Assembly: GCF_018333235.1 (NCBI RefSeq)
Contig: NZ_BORP01000002.1
Coordinates: 1-64,000 of the forward strand
Direction: 5' to 3'
Length of the DNA: 64,000 nt
Source: Ornithinibacillus bavariensis
GTDB taxonomy: Bacteria; Bacillota; Bacilli; Bacillales; Amphibacillaceae
Part shown: in pieces, positions 38,547 through 48,972 of the stretch
Numbering within the stretch: position 1 is the first letter of the stretch
Layout of the letters: each line of letters begins with the position of its first letter
Program-made: the position numbers and the translations under genes
Notes under the pieces: model-generated
What the model was told of the DNA's origin: nothing
The model's database searches: none
What the model saw: only the letters and a program-made list of their open reading frames with translations

Positions 38547-40442
38547 ATGGATATTCTTAACAAGGTGAAGAGCTATCGAGAGGAAGAAAATCGTCTAAAG
38601 TGGGAGGGTACATTCGCGGAGTACCTGGAAATTGTCAAGGAGAGGCCAGAGGTTGCCCAGACAGCGCATTCGCGCGTGTACAATATGATAAAAGCAGCTG
38701 GAGTTGAAGAACGAAATGGTCAGAAGATGTACCATTTCTTCGGTGAGGAAATATTTGGTTTAGAGGAGGCAATTGAGAGACTTGTTGAAGAGTACTTTCA
38801 TCCTGCAGCAAAGCGACTTGATGTGCGAAAGCGAATCTTATTATTAATGGGACCGGTTAGTGGTGGAAAATCAACAATTGTGACGATGTTGAAAAGAGGA
38901 TTAGAAAAATATTCCCGTACGGATGAAGGTGCAATTTATGCGATTAAGGGCTGTCCAATGCAAGAGGATCCTTTACACCTTATTCCCAATCATTTACGGG
39001 AGGACTTTTATAAGGAATATGGAATACGAATCGAAGGAAGTCTTTCGCCATTAAATACGATGAGGCTGGAAAAGGAATATGGTGGGCGAGTGGAAGATGT
39101 GATGGTGGAACGAATCTTCTTCTCTGAGGATAAGCGTGTCGGGATTGGAACCTTTAGCCCATCGGATCCGAAGTCACAGGATATAGCAGATTTAACAGGG
39201 AGTATCGACTTCTCAACCATTGCTGAATACGGCTCTGAATCAGACCCGAGGGCATATCGATTTGATGGGGAATTAAATAAAGCGAATAGAGGGATGATGG
39301 AATTTCAGGAAATGCTGAAGTGTGATGAGAAATTCCTTTGGCATCTACTTTCACTTACCCAAGAAGGGAATTTTAAAGCAGGAAGGTTTGCACTCATCTC
39401 TGCCGATGAATTAATTGTTGCGCACACGAACGAATCAGAATATCGCTCCTTTATTTCCAATAAGAAAAATGAAGCACTTCATTCCCGAATTATTGTTATG
39501 CCCATCCCTTACAACCTGCGCGTTAGTGAGGAAGAGCGAATCTATGAAAAGATGATTAAGCAAAGTGATATGGCCCATGTCCATATTGCTCCACATGCTT
39601 TACGAGTGGCTGCCATTTTCTCTGTGTTAACCAGATTAAAAGAATCAAAGAAACAAGGTGTAGATCTGTTAAAAAAGCTGCGCTTGTATGATGGGGAAAG
39701 TGTAGAAGGCTATAATCAAGTAGATGTTGATGAATTAAGGAAGGAGTTTCCGACCGAGGGGATGGAGGGGATTGATCCGCGTTATGTGATTAACCGAATT
39801 TCCTCAGCGATTATTCGGAAGGAAGTACCTTCCATCAATGCATTAGATGTATTGCGATCGATAAAGGAAGGACTTGATCAGCATGCTTCGATATCAACGG
39901 AAGATAAAGAAACCTATATGAACTATATTGCAATTGCAAGGCGAGAATATGATGAGATTGCTAAGAAAGAAGTTCAGAAGGCCTTTGTCTATTCCTATGA
40001 AGAATCTGCAAAATCCTTAATGGATAATTATTTAGATAATGTAGAAGCATACTGTAACAAAAATAAGCTAAGAGATCCGTTAACTGGAGAAGAAATGAAT
40101 CCAGATGAGAAGCTGATGCGTTCCATTGAAGAACAAATTGGTATTTCCGAGAATGCGAAGAAATCATTCCGGGAAGAAATCCTCATTCGTATCTCGGCTT
40201 ACGCTAGAAAGGGAAAACGATTTGACTATAACTCCCATGAACGACTAAGGGAAGCCATTCAGAAAAAGCTATTTGCTGATTTAAAGGATGTTGTGAAAAT
40301 TACCACGTCCTCGAAGACACCGGATGAATCACAGCTGAAGAAGATAAATGAGGTTATTGCTAGATTGATAGATGAGTATGGTTATAATTCTGTTTCAGCA
40401 AATGAGCTGCTACGTTATGTTGGAAGCTTGTTAAATCGATAA
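38547..40442 (+). CDS. prkA: Serine protein kinase/AAA+ protein PrkA
   Basis: A 631-residue sporulation-associated AAA+ protein, the same length as the B. subtilis protein. Walker A is GPVSGGKST at residues 102-110, the kinase-like domain lies in the C-terminal third, and the segment SPLNTMRLEKEYGGRVEDVM is conserved. Reported activities are Ser/Thr kinase and ATP-dependent protease in the mother cell. It forms a functional trio with yhbH (next gene) and spoVR, which lies 5 kb downstream here. GGAGGG precedes the ATG. Confidence 0.95.
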   Translation: MDILNKVKSYREEENRLKWEGTFAEYLEIVKERPEVAQTAHSRVYNMIKAAGVEERNGQKMYHFFGEEIFGLEEAIERLVEEYFHPAAKRLDVRKRILLLMGPVSGGKSTIVTMLKRGLEKYSRTDEGAIYAIKGCPMQEDPLHLIPNHLREDFYKEYGIRIEGSLSPLNTMRLEKEYGGRVEDVMVERIFFSEDKRVGIGTFSPSDPKSQDIADLTGSIDFSTIAEYGSESDPRAYRFDGELNKANRGMMEFQEMLKCDEKFLWHLLSLTQEGNFKAGRFALISADELIVAHTNESEYRSFISNKKNEALHSRIIVMPIPYNLRVSEEERIYEKMIKQSDMAHVHIAPHALRVAAIFSVLTRLKESKKQGVDLLKKLRLYDGESVEGYNQVDVDELRKEFPTEGMEGIDPRYVINRISSAIIRKEVPSINALDVLRSIKEGLDQHASISTEDKETYMNYIAIARREYDEIAKKEVQKAFVYSYEESAKSLMDNYLDNVEAYCNKNKLRDPLTGEEMNPDEKLMRSIEEQIGISENAKKSFREEILIRISAYARKGKRFDYNSHERLREAIQKKLFADLKDVVKITTSSKTPDESQLKKINEVIARLIDEYGYNSVSANELLRYVGSLLNR

Positions 40443-40451
40443 TTATACACT

Positions 40452-40498
40452 AAAAGGTAACAAGAACCTGTGAAAAGGCTAGTCTTGTTACCTTTTTG
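40452..40498 (+). terminator. Terminator between prkA and yhbH
   Basis: AAAAGGTAACAAGA pairs with TCTTGTTACCTTTT, followed by TGTT. It separates the transcription units of prkA and yhbH. Confidence 0.8.
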
Positions 40499-40521
40499 TT
40501 AACCAAAAACCGTTTCGTAAT

Positions 40522-40550
40522 GCAATAATATGCGCCTAGCTGCATATGAT
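40522..40550 (+). promoter_or_regulatory. Possible sigma-E promoter of yhbH
   Basis: GCAATAAT (40522-40529), a 13-bp spacer and CATATGAT (40543-40550) loosely fit a sigma-E promoter. The B. subtilis yhbH gene is known to be expressed in the mother cell. The match is only approximate. Confidence 0.35.
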
Positions 40551-40619
40551 AGAGAAAAGTATAGTAGTCCTCACAAAAGGATTGCACTACTTTTAACGAA
40601 AAGAATAGGAGGGGAAGGT

Positions 40620-41783
40620 ATGCAGGAAGGTAAACACAGCTTTGTTGTCTCCGAGGAAAACTGGTCCCTCCATCGCAAAGGCTTTCAAGATCAACAACGC
40701 CACATGGATAAAGTAAAGGAAGCCATCAAAAATAATTTACCAGATTTAGTAAGTGAAGAAAGTATCGTTATGTCGAATGGACGGGATATCGTCAAAATAC
40801 CAATCCGTTCGTTAGACGAATATAAAATTCGTTACAATTACAACAAGTCAAAGCATGTAGGGCAAGGGAATGGAGATAGTAAAGTAGGAGATGTCATTGG
40901 CAAGGATCCGAATGCAAAGGGACAGCAAGGCCCCGGCGGTGGAAAGCAGGCAGGTGATAAACCTGGAGAAGACTATTATGAGGCAGAGGTATCATTAGAA
41001 GAGCTAGAGGAAGCCCTATTTAAAGAATTAGAATTACCTAATTTACAAGAAAAGGACCAAGCAGAGATTGTTACTGAAAAAATAGAATTCAATGATGTGC
41101 GAAAGAAGGGGCTAATGGGTAATATTGATAAAAAACGCACTATTTTAACAGCACTAAAGCGAAATGCAAGAGATGGTCGCCCTGGAATAATTCCAATCTA
41201 TAATGATGATTTACGATTTAAAACATGGAATGAAGTTGTGAAGCCTGAATCACAGGCCGTTGTATTAGCGATGATGGATACTAGTGCCTCGATGGGTACA
41301 TTCGAAAAGTACATGGCGAGAAGCTTTTTCTTCTGGATGACTCGCTTTCTAAAAACGAAATATGAGCATGTAGATATTGCTTTTATTGCTCATCACACGG
41401 AAGCGAAGGAAGTGACAGAGGAAGAGTTTTTTACAAAGGGTGAAAGTGGAGGAACAATTTGTTCGTCAGCCTATGAGAAGGCGATAGAGCTAATTAAAGA
41501 CAGATACCAGCCATCCCGCTATAATATTTATCCTTTTCATTTTTCAGATGGGGAGAACATTACCTCGGATAACCCGAAATGTATCCGGCTGGTCAATGAA
41601 ATAATGGATGTGTCTAATATGTTCGGCTATGCTGAGGTGAATATTTACAATCGTCATTCGACACTAATGCGCGCATATAATACGATTGAGAATCCTAAGT
41701 TCCGTCACTATATTTTAAAGGAAAAGCGAGATGTATATCATGCGATGAAGAATTTCTTTCAACGTGAGGCAGTTGGTGTTTGA
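40620..41783 (+). CDS. yhbH: Sporulation protein YhbH (UPF0229)
   Basis: A 387-residue protein with a disordered Gly/Lys-rich segment (about residues 100-115, [13 protein letters not shown]) and a C-terminal vWA-like domain ([20 protein letters not shown] gives a MIDAS-type DxSxS). [18 protein letters not shown] is conserved. AGGAGGGGAAGG precedes the ATG at 40620. The frame from 40530 is an extension without a site. It works with PrkA and SpoVR in sporulation. The mechanism is not settled. Confidence 0.92.
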   Translation: MQEGKHSFVVSEENWSLHRKGFQDQQRHMDKVKEAIKNNLPDLVSEESIVMSNGRDIVKIPIRSLDEYKIRYNYNKSKHVGQGNGDSKVGDVIGKDPNAKGQQGPGGGKQAGDKPGEDYYEAEVSLEELEEALFKELELPNLQEKDQAEIVTEKIEFNDVRKKGLMGNIDKKRTILTALKRNARDGRPGIIPIYNDDLRFKTWNEVVKPESQAVVLAMMDTSASMGTFEKYMARSFFFWMTRFLKTKYEHVDIAFIAHHTEAKEVTEEEFFTKGESGGTICSSAYEKAIELIKDRYQPSRYNIYPFHFSDGENITSDNPKCIRLVNEIMDVSNMFGYAEVNIYNRHSTLMRAYNTIENPKFRHYILKEKRDVYHAMKNFFQREAVGV

Positions 41784-41792
41784 GGAAATTCG

Positions 41793-41828
41793 ACTCCCCC
41801 TTATTCAATGCTAGGGGGAGCTTTTTAT
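41793..41828 (+). terminator. Terminator after yhbH
   Basis: CTCCCCCT pairs with AGGGGGAG, followed by CTTTTTATTT. Confidence 0.85.
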
Positions 41829-41842
41829 TTGTAAATAGGTAA

Positions 41843-41906
41843 GGATAAACGACTTTCGTTTCTGCATAAGAAGAACGAAGCCATTCGCAAAAAGGCAAGC
41901 GAATAC
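41843..41906. repeat. Possible dispersed repeat copy after yhbH
   Basis: GCATAAGAAGAACGAAG followed by ATTCGCAAAAAGG and AAGCGAAT matches the order of elements at about 7490-7575 upstream of mqo. It is judged by eye as a diverged copy of the same intergenic repeat. Confidence 0.35.
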
Positions 41907-41918
41907 AAGTTACGATAA

Positions 41919-42275
41919 TTAACTATAAACCTGTTCAATCTTATAAACACCACGCTCTGTCGTTATAAAGAATTTTTCCCCATCATATTCATATAGGGTA
42001 TTATTCTCAAGGGGGATTTCATAAACCGATGCTGGAAGCGGCTGATTACTCATAGAAGCTAGTGTCTCAATCCGCCCATCCCCTTTTAATAATAGATTAT
42101 ACCTCGGTACATAATCGTCAATTCTTCTCGTGTTTAGGTCATAGGAAATATCCTGTAAATGCATTACTATTTTATCAACATCATCCATTTCATGCTTAGT
42201 AATTTTAATTTGCTGGCCATTCCACTGTTGAAGCTGTCTGTTAAATTCCTCAACCGATAAAAATTGGTGTTCCAT
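41919..42275 (-). CDS. Conserved hypothetical protein
   Basis: A 118-residue soluble protein beginning MEHQFLSVEEFNRQLQQWNG. It has no membrane segment. The middle reads YDLNTRRIDDYVPRYNLLLKG and the C-terminus YEYDGEKFFITTERGVYKIE. CAGGAGGGATGG lies just upstream of the ATG at 42275. The open frame continues to 42389 but would run into the htpG operator. I do not recognise the family. It is divergent from htpG. Confidence 0.65.
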   Translation of the reverse strand: MEHQFLSVEEFNRQLQQWNGQQIKITKHEMDDVDKIVMHLQDISYDLNTRRIDDYVPRYNLLLKGDGRIETLASMSNQPLPASVYEIPLENNTLYEYDGEKFFITTERGVYKIEQVYS

Positions 42276-42339
42276 GCCATCCCTCCTGACCTTAAATTTT
42301 CCAAAAAGTATAGGAAATATGCGGAGATAAACCAATCTA

Positions 42340-42369
42340 TTGACAGCAGAAAAATAAATATGGTATTTA
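42340..42369 (+). promoter_or_regulatory. Likely sigma-A promoter of htpG
   Basis: TTGACA (42340-42345), an 18-bp spacer and TATTTA (42364-42369). The predicted start lies just before the CIRCE element, which would then be at the 5' end of the transcript, as in groES and dnaK operons. Confidence 0.5.
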
Positions 42370-42382
42370 TTTGATAGAATTA

Positions 42383-42409
42383 TTAGCACTCAACATGTTA
42401 GAGTGCTAA
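42383..42409. promoter_or_regulatory. CIRCE element (HrcA operator)
   Basis: TTAGCACTC-N9-GAGTGCTAA at 42383-42409 is a perfect match to the CIRCE consensus, with 9-bp arms and a 9-bp spacer. It lies 58 bp upstream of the htpG start codon. Confidence 0.97.
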
Positions 42410-42466
42410 AATAAAGTTGACCATTTAATACTTCTAGTAATAAAGGTAGAAAAGGAGATGTGGAGA

Positions 42467-44350
42467 ATGGGAAAAAGGAAGTTCAAAGCAGAATCTAAGC
42501 GATTATTGGATTTAATGATTAATGCTATTTATTCACAGCGGGAGGTTTTCCTACGTGAATTAATCTCAAATGCAAGTGATGCCATCGATAAAATCTACTA
42601 TAAGGCACTCACAGATGAGAACTTAACCTTTAATCAAAGTGATTATTTTATTAAAATTACGGCAGACAAGGATTCTCGTACACTAAAAATTATTGATACA
42701 GGTATTGGTATGACTGAGGAAGAGCTGGAGAAAAACCTCGGCACGATTGCTAAGAGTGGATCCTTAGCCTTTAAATCTGAAAACGAAATTAAGGATGGCT
42801 ATGATATTATCGGTCAATTCGGTGTTGGCTTCTATGCAGCATTTATGGTTGCAGATGTTGTAACCGTAGTAAGTAAAGCATTAGGCAGTGATCAAGCATA
42901 TAAATGGGAATCAAAGGGATCTGATGGATATACCATCGAACCGGTAGAAAAGGACACCGTTGGAACGGAAATTACACTGAAGCTCAAAGAGAATACAGAA
43001 GATGAGAGCTATGATGAGTATCTGGAAGAATATCGCTTAAAACAAATCATCAAAAAATACTCTGATTTTATTCGTTATCCAATTAAAATGGATGTTACGA
43101 AAAGCAAGAAGAATGATGACGATGATGAATATACAGAGTACCAGGAAGAAGAAACTATTAACAGTATGGTTCCGATTTGGAAAAAGAATAAAAGTGAGCT
43201 AACTGATGAAGATTATGAGAACTTCTATCGTGAAAAGCGCTATGGCTTTGATAAGCCACTAAAGCATATTCACTTAAGTGTAGATGGTTCGATTCGTTAT
43301 AATGCTATTCTATTCATTCCAGAAAATCGTCCATTTGACTACTACTCTCAAGATTACGAAAAAGGTCTTGAGCTATATTCAAATGGTGTGCTAATCATGG
43401 AAAAATGTGCAGACCTTATTCCAGATCACTTTAGTTTTGTAAAAGGGCTTGTTGATTCTGAGGATCTGTCATTAAATATCTCACGTGAGATGCTGCAGCA
43501 TGACAGACAGTTAAAGCTTATTGAGAAAAATATTAATAAGAAGATTAAGCAACAACTTATCAGCCTACAAAGAGACGACAGAGAAAGCTATGAGAAGTCC
43601 TATAATGCCTTTGGTCGCCAATTAAAATTCGGTGTTTATAATGAGTTCGGTGCAAACAAGGATACATTAAAGGATTTATTAATGTTCTATTCCTCCAAGG
43701 AGAAAAAGCTTGTCACCTTAGCAGAGTATGTGTCTAGAATGGCTGAGGATCAAAAGTATATTTACTATGCAACAGGTGAATCCATCGAACGTATAGACAA
43801 GCTTCCACAAACAGAGCTTGTAGCGGATAAAGGGTATGAAATTCTTTACTTTACTGAAGAAATTGATGAATTCGCTATTCGTATGCTAATGAACTACGAA
43901 GAGAAGGAGTTTAAATCCGTTTCTAGCAATGACCTTGGAATTGATACAGAGGAAGAGAAGGCAACAGAAGAGGAAACAGCTGAAAACAAAGATCTCTTTG
44001 CATACATGAAGGAGCACTTAGCTGGCAAAGTAAAAGAGGTACGAGTGTCTAAGCGTTTGAAAACACATCCAGTATGCTTAACCGCAGATGGTGAAATCTC
44101 CATCGAAATGGAAAAAGTTATCAATGCGATGCCAGATAATCAACAGATTAAAGCGGAAAAAGTATTAGAAGTCAATCCAAACCATGAAATCTTCCAAACG
44201 TTGAAGGAAGCATATGAAAATGATAAGGAAAAATTAAATCTATACACAACGATTCTTTTCAACCAAGCACTGCTAATTGAAGGATTACCAGTTGATGATC
44301 CGGTTGAATTTACGAATAATATGTGTAAAGTGATGGTTGGGTCCAAGTAA
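42467..44350 (+). CDS. htpG: Molecular chaperone HtpG (Hsp90)
   Basis: A 627-residue ATP-dependent chaperone. The N-terminal GHKL ATPase motifs are [49 protein letters not shown] and [13 protein letters not shown]. The middle domain contains [17 protein letters not shown] and [27 protein letters not shown] precedes the ATG at 42467. An upstream ATG at 42458 overlaps the site. The CIRCE element upstream implies HrcA heat-shock control. Confidence 0.96.
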   Translation: MGKRKFKAESKRLLDLMINAIYSQREVFLRELISNASDAIDKIYYKALTDENLTFNQSDYFIKITADKDSRTLKIIDTGIGMTEEELEKNLGTIAKSGSLAFKSENEIKDGYDIIGQFGVGFYAAFMVADVVTVVSKALGSDQAYKWESKGSDGYTIEPVEKDTVGTEITLKLKENTEDESYDEYLEEYRLKQIIKKYSDFIRYPIKMDVTKSKKNDDDDEYTEYQEEETINSMVPIWKKNKSELTDEDYENFYREKRYGFDKPLKHIHLSVDGSIRYNAILFIPENRPFDYYSQDYEKGLELYSNGVLIMEKCADLIPDHFSFVKGLVDSEDLSLNISREMLQHDRQLKLIEKNINKKIKQQLISLQRDDRESYEKSYNAFGRQLKFGVYNEFGANKDTLKDLLMFYSSKEKKLVTLAEYVSRMAEDQKYIYYATGESIERIDKLPQTELVADKGYEILYFTEEIDEFAIRMLMNYEEKEFKSVSSNDLGIDTEEEKATEEETAENKDLFAYMKEHLAGKVKEVRVSKRLKTHPVCLTADGEISIEMEKVINAMPDNQQIKAEKVLEVNPNHEIFQTLKEAYENDKEKLNLYTTILFNQALLIEGLPVDDPVEFTNNMCKVMVGSK

Positions 44351-44397
44351 GTTGTGGGGATATATGAAATTGTATATATCTTATAAATGAGTGCTAT

Positions 44398-44426
44398 TAG
44401 ACATTTTGATTCGTATTATGTATAAT
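44398..44426 (+). promoter_or_regulatory. Promoter of the decayed-locus antitoxin RNA
   Basis: TAGACA (44398-44403), a 17-bp spacer and TATAAT (44421-44426). The layout equals the promoter at 56017-56045. Confidence 0.55.
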
Positions 44427-44432
44427 AATAGC

Positions 44433-44588
44433 TAGAAGGTAATAGGATAATAAAAACCGAGAATGCGCGAACATTCTCGGTTGGGCACGATACTGAAGTT
44501 CAGGTGGGTTCCCCTCCTGAACACAATGGACAGGAAAGAACCTCACCCTAAGTTATTTTAGCGATTAAGGGTGGGGTTCACTTTTTGT
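44433..44588 (+). ncRNA. Type I antitoxin-like RNA, orphan copy
   Basis: The predicted RNA of about 155 nt has three hairpins matching those of the intact locus at 56 kb: ACCGAGAATG/CATTCTCGGT (44456-44481), GTTCAGG/CCTGAAC (44498-44522), and a terminator GAACCTCACCCT/AGGGTGGGGTTC (44538-44579) followed by ACTTTTTGTT. Conservation of promoter and structure supports a real small RNA. Its matching toxin gene on the other strand is damaged. Confidence 0.6.
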
Positions 44589-44650
44589 TAATCAAGTCAT
44601 TGATTAACTGTCGAATGAAGTTTAACAGTCTCCAGCTGTAAATAGTTAAT
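44578..44650 (-). pseudogene. Decayed holin-like toxin gene
   Basis: The minus strand ends FIRQLINDLINKK-stop (stop at 44580-44578), nearly identical to the end of the intact toxin (FIRQLIDDKINKK). Before this the frame is lost: a matching AGCTGG is followed by a deletion of about 13 nt, and no start codon with a ribosome site remains. Confidence 0.7.
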
Positions 44651-44670
44651 GATTTGGTTCTATTAATGTA

Positions 44671-44704
44671 AAAACCTGTGCAGAATTAAATCCAGCACAG
44701 GTAT
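44671..44704 (-). terminator. Terminator of the znuA gene
   Basis: On the minus strand ACCTGTGC (44702-44695) pairs with GCACAGGT, followed by TTTTTACA. Confidence 0.7.
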
Positions 44705-44710
44705 TTTACA

Positions 44711-45706
44711 TTATTTTAAAGCCTTTTCCAAGGTTTCTAAATTTCGCTTCATTAAACTAAAATAATCCTCACCATTTTCGATATCCTCTGTTGTTAATGT
44801 TGATAGATTATGAAGATATAGTGGCTCAGCCTTAATCTCTTCACGAATAACCTCCGCTACCTTTGGAGTAATGTTTTGTTCGAATATCACATACTGTATG
44901 TTCTTTTCCTTTGCGAGCTGAATAATTTTGGTCAATTCACCTTGTGATGGTTCTTCGCTTGAAGATAGACCAGCAATAGGAATTTGTTTGATTCCATAGC
45001 TCTGTTCCCAGTAACCATATGCGGCATGGGAAACTATCATTTCTGGGTTCTCCTTCTGCGATGCTAAGTTATGAAAATCTTCATCCAATGCCTCTAAGTC
45101 ATTCTTTAATGTTTCATAGTTTTGCTCGAATTCCGCTTTGAATTCAGGTTGTAATTTAATTAGAGCATCCTTAATGTTGCTTGCTAGGACCTCGGCTCTT
45201 ACTGGGTCTAACCAGACATGTGGATCAATGTCACCATGGTGGTGTTCATGTTCATCATGCTCATCCTCTTCATGATCTGCTTCCTCATGTCCATTATCAT
45301 GATTTTCTTCACCGTGTTCATGCTCTTCCCCATGCGCATGCTTTATCGCTTCCACACCATCGGATGCCTCTACTATTAAAACGTCCTCACTCTTTAATGT
45401 ATCTTTAATTTTATCCGCATAGGATTCCATGCCTAATCCGTTATATATAAATGCATCTGCTCTTGCAATATTCAAAATTTCCTTTGAGGTAGGTTCGTAT
45501 GTATGACTGTCCGAACCTGCAGGGATTAAGGTTTTCACTTGAACATGTGCTCCGCCTATTTTCTTTGCAAAATCCTCAAGTGGATAAATCGAAGTATAGA
45601 TCGTTAAAGTATCTTCGTCCTTTAACTCGGTAGATGATGAAGTGCTACATGCCGCCAATAATAGAATAATTCCTAAAGAAACAATGATAATCCAGCTTTT
45701 TTTCAA
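44711..45706 (-). CDS. znuA: Zinc ABC transporter substrate-binding lipoprotein (ZnuA/AdcA-like)
   Basis: A 331-residue lipoprotein (lipobox LLAAC, Cys20) of the cluster A-I metal-binding family. Zinc ligands are His68 (GSDSHTYEPT), His163 (DPHVWLDP), and a further His in VSHAAYGYWEQ. A His/Asp/Glu-rich loop at residues 123-157 carries 12 histidines, typical of zinc-specific members. Two Zur boxes lie upstream. The ATPase and permease genes are not adjacent, so it must work with subunits encoded elsewhere. Confidence 0.93.
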   Translation of the reverse strand: MKKSWIIIVSLGIILLLAACSTSSSTELKDEDTLTIYTSIYPLEDFAKKIGGAHVQVKTLIPAGSDSHTYEPTSKEILNIARADAFIYNGLGMESYADKIKDTLKSEDVLIVEASDGVEAIKHAHGEEHEHGEENHDNGHEEADHEEDEHDEHEHHHGDIDPHVWLDPVRAEVLASNIKDALIKLQPEFKAEFEQNYETLKNDLEALDEDFHNLASQKENPEMIVSHAAYGYWEQSYGIKQIPIAGLSSSEEPSQGELTKIIQLAKEKNIQYVIFEQNITPKVAEVIREEIKAEPLYLHNLSTLTTEDIENGEDYFSLMKRNLETLEKALK

Positions 45707-45743
45707 CTAACAACTCTCCCTTTTTTTAAAGTCAACAACGATT

Positions 45744-45787
45744 ATATCGTAATCGTTACGATTTGTAAATAGGAATGGTTACGATTT
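45744..45787. promoter_or_regulatory. Two tandem Zur boxes
   Basis: Box 1 is at 45744-45764 with the perfect inner palindrome TCGTAA-TCG-TTACGA. Box 2 is at 45767-45787 and matches the B. subtilis 7-1-7 Zur consensus (as I recall it) at about 17 of 20 positions. They are 23 bp apart, between the divergent znuA and spoVR genes. Confidence 0.8.
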
Positions 45788-45863
45788 ATTTTATTCGTGC
45801 ATCCTGTTCATCATTCCTTTTCTCCTTCATAAACTATACAAAGCATATTTGGAGGGATCATCA

Positions 45864-47264
45864 TTGACCGATACAAAAGAGCTGCACAAGGCAATTGAAG
45901 AAATTACCGAAATTGCTGAGGGATTTGGGTTAGATTTTTACCCGATGCGCTATGAAATCTGTCCCGCTGACATCATTTACACATTTGGTGCCTATGGCAT
46001 GCCAACACGATTCTCGCATTGGAGCTTTGGGAAGCAGTTCCATCGTATGAAGCTACAATATGACCTAGGCTTGAGCCAGATTTATGAGCTAGTTATTAAC
46101 TCAGACCCGTGCTATGCCTTTTTATTAAATACGAATAGTCTCATTCAAAATAAACTTATTATCGCACATGTCTTAGCGCACTGCGATTTCTTTAAAAACA
46201 ATGTGCGTTTTTCCAATACGAGAAGAGATATGGTGGAGAGCATGACAGCCACTGCTGAGCGTATTGCACAATATGAATTAATCCATGGCAAGGACGAGGT
46301 GGAAAAATTTCTTGATGCGGTATTAGCTATTCAAGAGCATATTGACCCTTCGATTGTTCGCCCAAAGCTACCGGAATATGTTTTTGAAGAAGAGGAATCT
46401 CCCAATAAAAAAGTAAAAACAGATTACGATGATTTATGGGATATAGATGAAGAGCCAAAAGAGGATAAGCCAAGAGTCAAGCGACGTAAGAAATTCCCAC
46501 CGAAGCCTGAGAAGGATCTACTACTATTTATTGAAAACTATAGTCGTGAGCTAGATGATTGGCAGCGGGATATACTAACAATGATGCGGGAGGAAATGCT
46601 CTATTTCTGGCCACAGCTGGAGACGAAAATCATGAACGAAGGCTGGGCTTCCTACTGGCACCAGCGCATCCTGCGTGAGTTAGACCTAAGCTCTCAAGAA
46701 ACCATCGAATTTGCCAAGCTAAATTCTGCAGTCGTCCAGCCATCGAAACAACAAATTAATCCCTATTATTTAGGACTGAAAATATTCGAAGACATCGAAG
46801 AACGCTACAACAACCCAACGGAAGAAATGCTAGAACGAGGTGTAAAAGCCGGCTCTGGACGTGAGAAAATATTTGAAGTGCGTGAGATTGAGTCAGATAT
46901 ATCCTTTATCCGAAACTATCTTACAAAGGATTTGGTCGAACAAGAGGACCTGTATCTATTTGAAAAGCAAGGTGCGTACTACAGAATATCCGATAAGGAC
47001 TATGAAAAAATTCGAGATCAGTTAGTATCCATGCGAGTGAATGGAGGCTTCCCGTACATCACCGTAGTGGATGGGGATTATATGCGTAATGGAGAGTTGT
47101 ATTTGGTTCATGGGTATGAAGGAACAGAGCTAGACCTACATTATTTGGAAAACGTACTACCATATATTTATCAGTTGTGGGGTAGGAAAGTTTATATAGA
47201 GACTTATGTAGATGATAAACTGACCGTTTATAGTTATGATGGGGATCGGGTGTTTAAGCGGTAA
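45864..47264 (+). CDS. spoVR: SpoVR family protein (stage V sporulation protein R)
   Basis: A 466-residue protein needed for spore cortex formation in B. subtilis. [53 protein letters not shown] and [17 protein letters not shown] are SpoVR signatures. The start is TTG 45864 behind GGAGGGA. Reading from TTG 45849 would place the ribosome site inside the gene. It completes the PrkA-YhbH-SpoVR set, though separated from the other two by htpG and znuA. Confidence 0.93.
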   Translation: MTDTKELHKAIEEITEIAEGFGLDFYPMRYEICPADIIYTFGAYGMPTRFSHWSFGKQFHRMKLQYDLGLSQIYELVINSDPCYAFLLNTNSLIQNKLIIAHVLAHCDFFKNNVRFSNTRRDMVESMTATAERIAQYELIHGKDEVEKFLDAVLAIQEHIDPSIVRPKLPEYVFEEEESPNKKVKTDYDDLWDIDEEPKEDKPRVKRRKKFPPKPEKDLLLFIENYSRELDDWQRDILTMMREEMLYFWPQLETKIMNEGWASYWHQRILRELDLSSQETIEFAKLNSAVVQPSKQQINPYYLGLKIFEDIEERYNNPTEEMLERGVKAGSGREKIFEVREIESDISFIRNYLTKDLVEQEDLYLFEKQGAYYRISDKDYEKIRDQLVSMRVNGGFPYITVVDGDYMRNGELYLVHGYEGTELDLHYLENVLPYIYQLWGRKVYIETYVDDKLTVYSYDGDRVFKR

Positions 47265-47566
47265 TTGGTAATCGTATACTATTTTCCTAATGGTTTAGAC
47301 TTTTAAAAGAAAATAGCGATATGCTTAAGTATCACCAGTCTATTTTTACAAACTAATTGAATAGTAATATTCAAAGAAAAGATACCGCTAAAGTTTAATA
47401 TTTATATAAAGAAAAGCAGAACTTCCAATTAACTGGAAGTTCTGCTTCATAGTATGTCTTATTACGCAATAGTACCCGTTCATAAATTAGAATAGTCTTC
47501 CCAAAAAAGGGCGATATCTTTCTGTAAAATATGTCTACCGTTAATGGTAATCATCCTCTGAAAATA
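47265..47566. other. Intergenic region with one hairpin
   Basis: AAGCAGAACTTCC (47414-47426) pairs perfectly with GGAAGTTCTGCTT (47435-47447), a terminator-like hairpin. No gene or other feature was seen in the remaining sequence between the convergent genes. Confidence 0.55.
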
Positions 47567-48397
47567 TTAAATAGACACCTCATTCAGATCATGATGAGAA
47601 TTCAGATAAAAATTCACCATTTCTTTGGCTAGTACGTCTGGAGCCATCATAACTGCTGAATGGTCTTGCCCAGAAAGTGTTTGGTATTTAGCTACAGGTA
47701 ACAGGTTAACAAGTGACTTAGCAGCGTCATGGAAATAAGGTTCACTATTTTCTCCAACCATAACAGATGTTGGAACATTCATTTTCCACCGATCAACTGG
47801 TAATGGGTTACCAGATTGAGTTTCACCCATAATCATTCCATCATAAGCTAGCGTATGTGCCATTCCTTCCATTGATTTCCAAGAAGGATCAGCTTTCACA
47901 TACTCTAAGTATTCAGATGGTATACCAAGTGCTTCACTCATATAGTACTCAACAGCTTCATTTCGTTTGCCTTCTTCAATCAAATGGTTTAAATGCTGAA
48001 CATAATTTGCTGGTACAGGTGGGCGACTATCATCAATAATAAAAGGAGGTTCATACATAAATAGCTTTATGACTTTGTCTTCAAGTTTACTTGCAGCTTC
48101 GATTGCTAACACGGCACCAGAGGAACTTCCAAACAAAAAGCACTTGCCACCAGCTTCATTTATAAGAGCCTCAATATCTTCCACTTCACGTTCCACTGCA
48201 TACGGTGAAGAATCGGTGCTTTGCCCCCTTCCACGACGATCATAATTATAAACAGTAAAATGACTTGCAAGCTTTACAGCTAGTTGTTCAGCATCTTTAT
48301 GATCAGCAGCAGCAGAGGCTACTAGGATTAATGATGGCCCAGACCCTTGCTTTTTGTAAGCAATTTTTGTCCCATCCTTTGAGATTAATGTGTTCAT
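47567..48397 (-). CDS. Alpha/beta hydrolase
   Basis: A 276-residue alpha/beta hydrolase. The nucleophile elbow is LFGSSSGAVLA (Ser about residue 94), with the oxyanion region near GPSLILVASAAADH and a C-terminal GQDHSAVM for the catalytic His. It overlaps the end of the SRPBCC gene by 4 bp, so it is translationally coupled in an arsR-SRPBCC-hydrolase operon. The substrate is unknown. Confidence 0.87.
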   Translation of the reverse strand: MNTLISKDGTKIAYKKQGSGPSLILVASAAADHKDAEQLAVKLASHFTVYNYDRRGRGQSTDSSPYAVEREVEDIEALINEAGGKCFLFGSSSGAVLAIEAASKLEDKVIKLFMYEPPFIIDDSRPPVPANYVQHLNHLIEEGKRNEAVEYYMSEALGIPSEYLEYVKADPSWKSMEGMAHTLAYDGMIMGETQSGNPLPVDRWKMNVPTSVMVGENSEPYFHDAAKSLVNLLPVAKYQTLSGQDHSAVMMAPDVLAKEMVNFYLNSHHDLNEVSI

Positions 48398-48903
48398 AAC
48401 GTACCTCCATTTTTTGAGATTAAGTATTCTTCTAAACGGTCAAAGGCATCTGTAAATCCTTTAACCATTCCCATTTCTTCGGCTTTGTTTAGCTCTTCAC
48501 TGGAATTGAAGCGAGTAATAATCCTAAGTACTGAGCCTTCCATTACCTCACTAAAGGTTACAACAGTGTACATTTCACTGTTTTCTACAATGTTCCAATT
48601 CTTATCAGTAAATGAGTCTATATACACAAGTCTTAATGGTTCAATAACTTCTTGATAGATAGCTTTACAGTATGCCTCTTCTCCATCACCATTATCGGGA
48701 CATAAACGATAGCGCCAAACACCACCCGGTCTAACATCCATCTCGTAAACTGTGGATGTCCATTCTTTTGGTCCCCACCAACGAGCAATATGTTCGGGCT
48801 TCGTCCATCCGTCCCATGCATACTGAAGGGGGATTGCTACTGTACGCTCAATTGTAAGTTCTCGACGTACCTGATCCTTGAAAATTTTTGTTTTTTTTCT
48901 CAA
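48394..48903 (-). CDS. SRPBCC (AHSA1-like) domain protein
   Basis: A 169-residue protein of the START/AHSA1 fold. LTIERTVAIPLQYAWDGWTKPEHIARWWGP is the typical N-terminal helix-grip start, followed by MDVRPGGVWRYRLC and a C-terminal helix with GFTDAFDRLEEYL. Members bind hydrophobic ligands. ArsR-SRPBCC gene pairs are common in Bacilli, and an ArsR gene lies upstream here. Confidence 0.87.
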   Translation of the reverse strand: MRKKTKIFKDQVRRELTIERTVAIPLQYAWDGWTKPEHIARWWGPKEWTSTVYEMDVRPGGVWRYRLCPDNGDGEEAYCKAIYQEVIEPLRLVYIDSFTDKNWNIVENSEMYTVVTFSEVMEGSVLRIITRFNSSEELNKAEEMGMVKGFTDAFDRLEEYLISKNGGTL

Positions 48904-48972
48904 ATTAAATTCACCCTTGTTAGCTTGTTAACCTACTGTTTACCTTCCTATGCGGAAAGTGAAAAAATATAG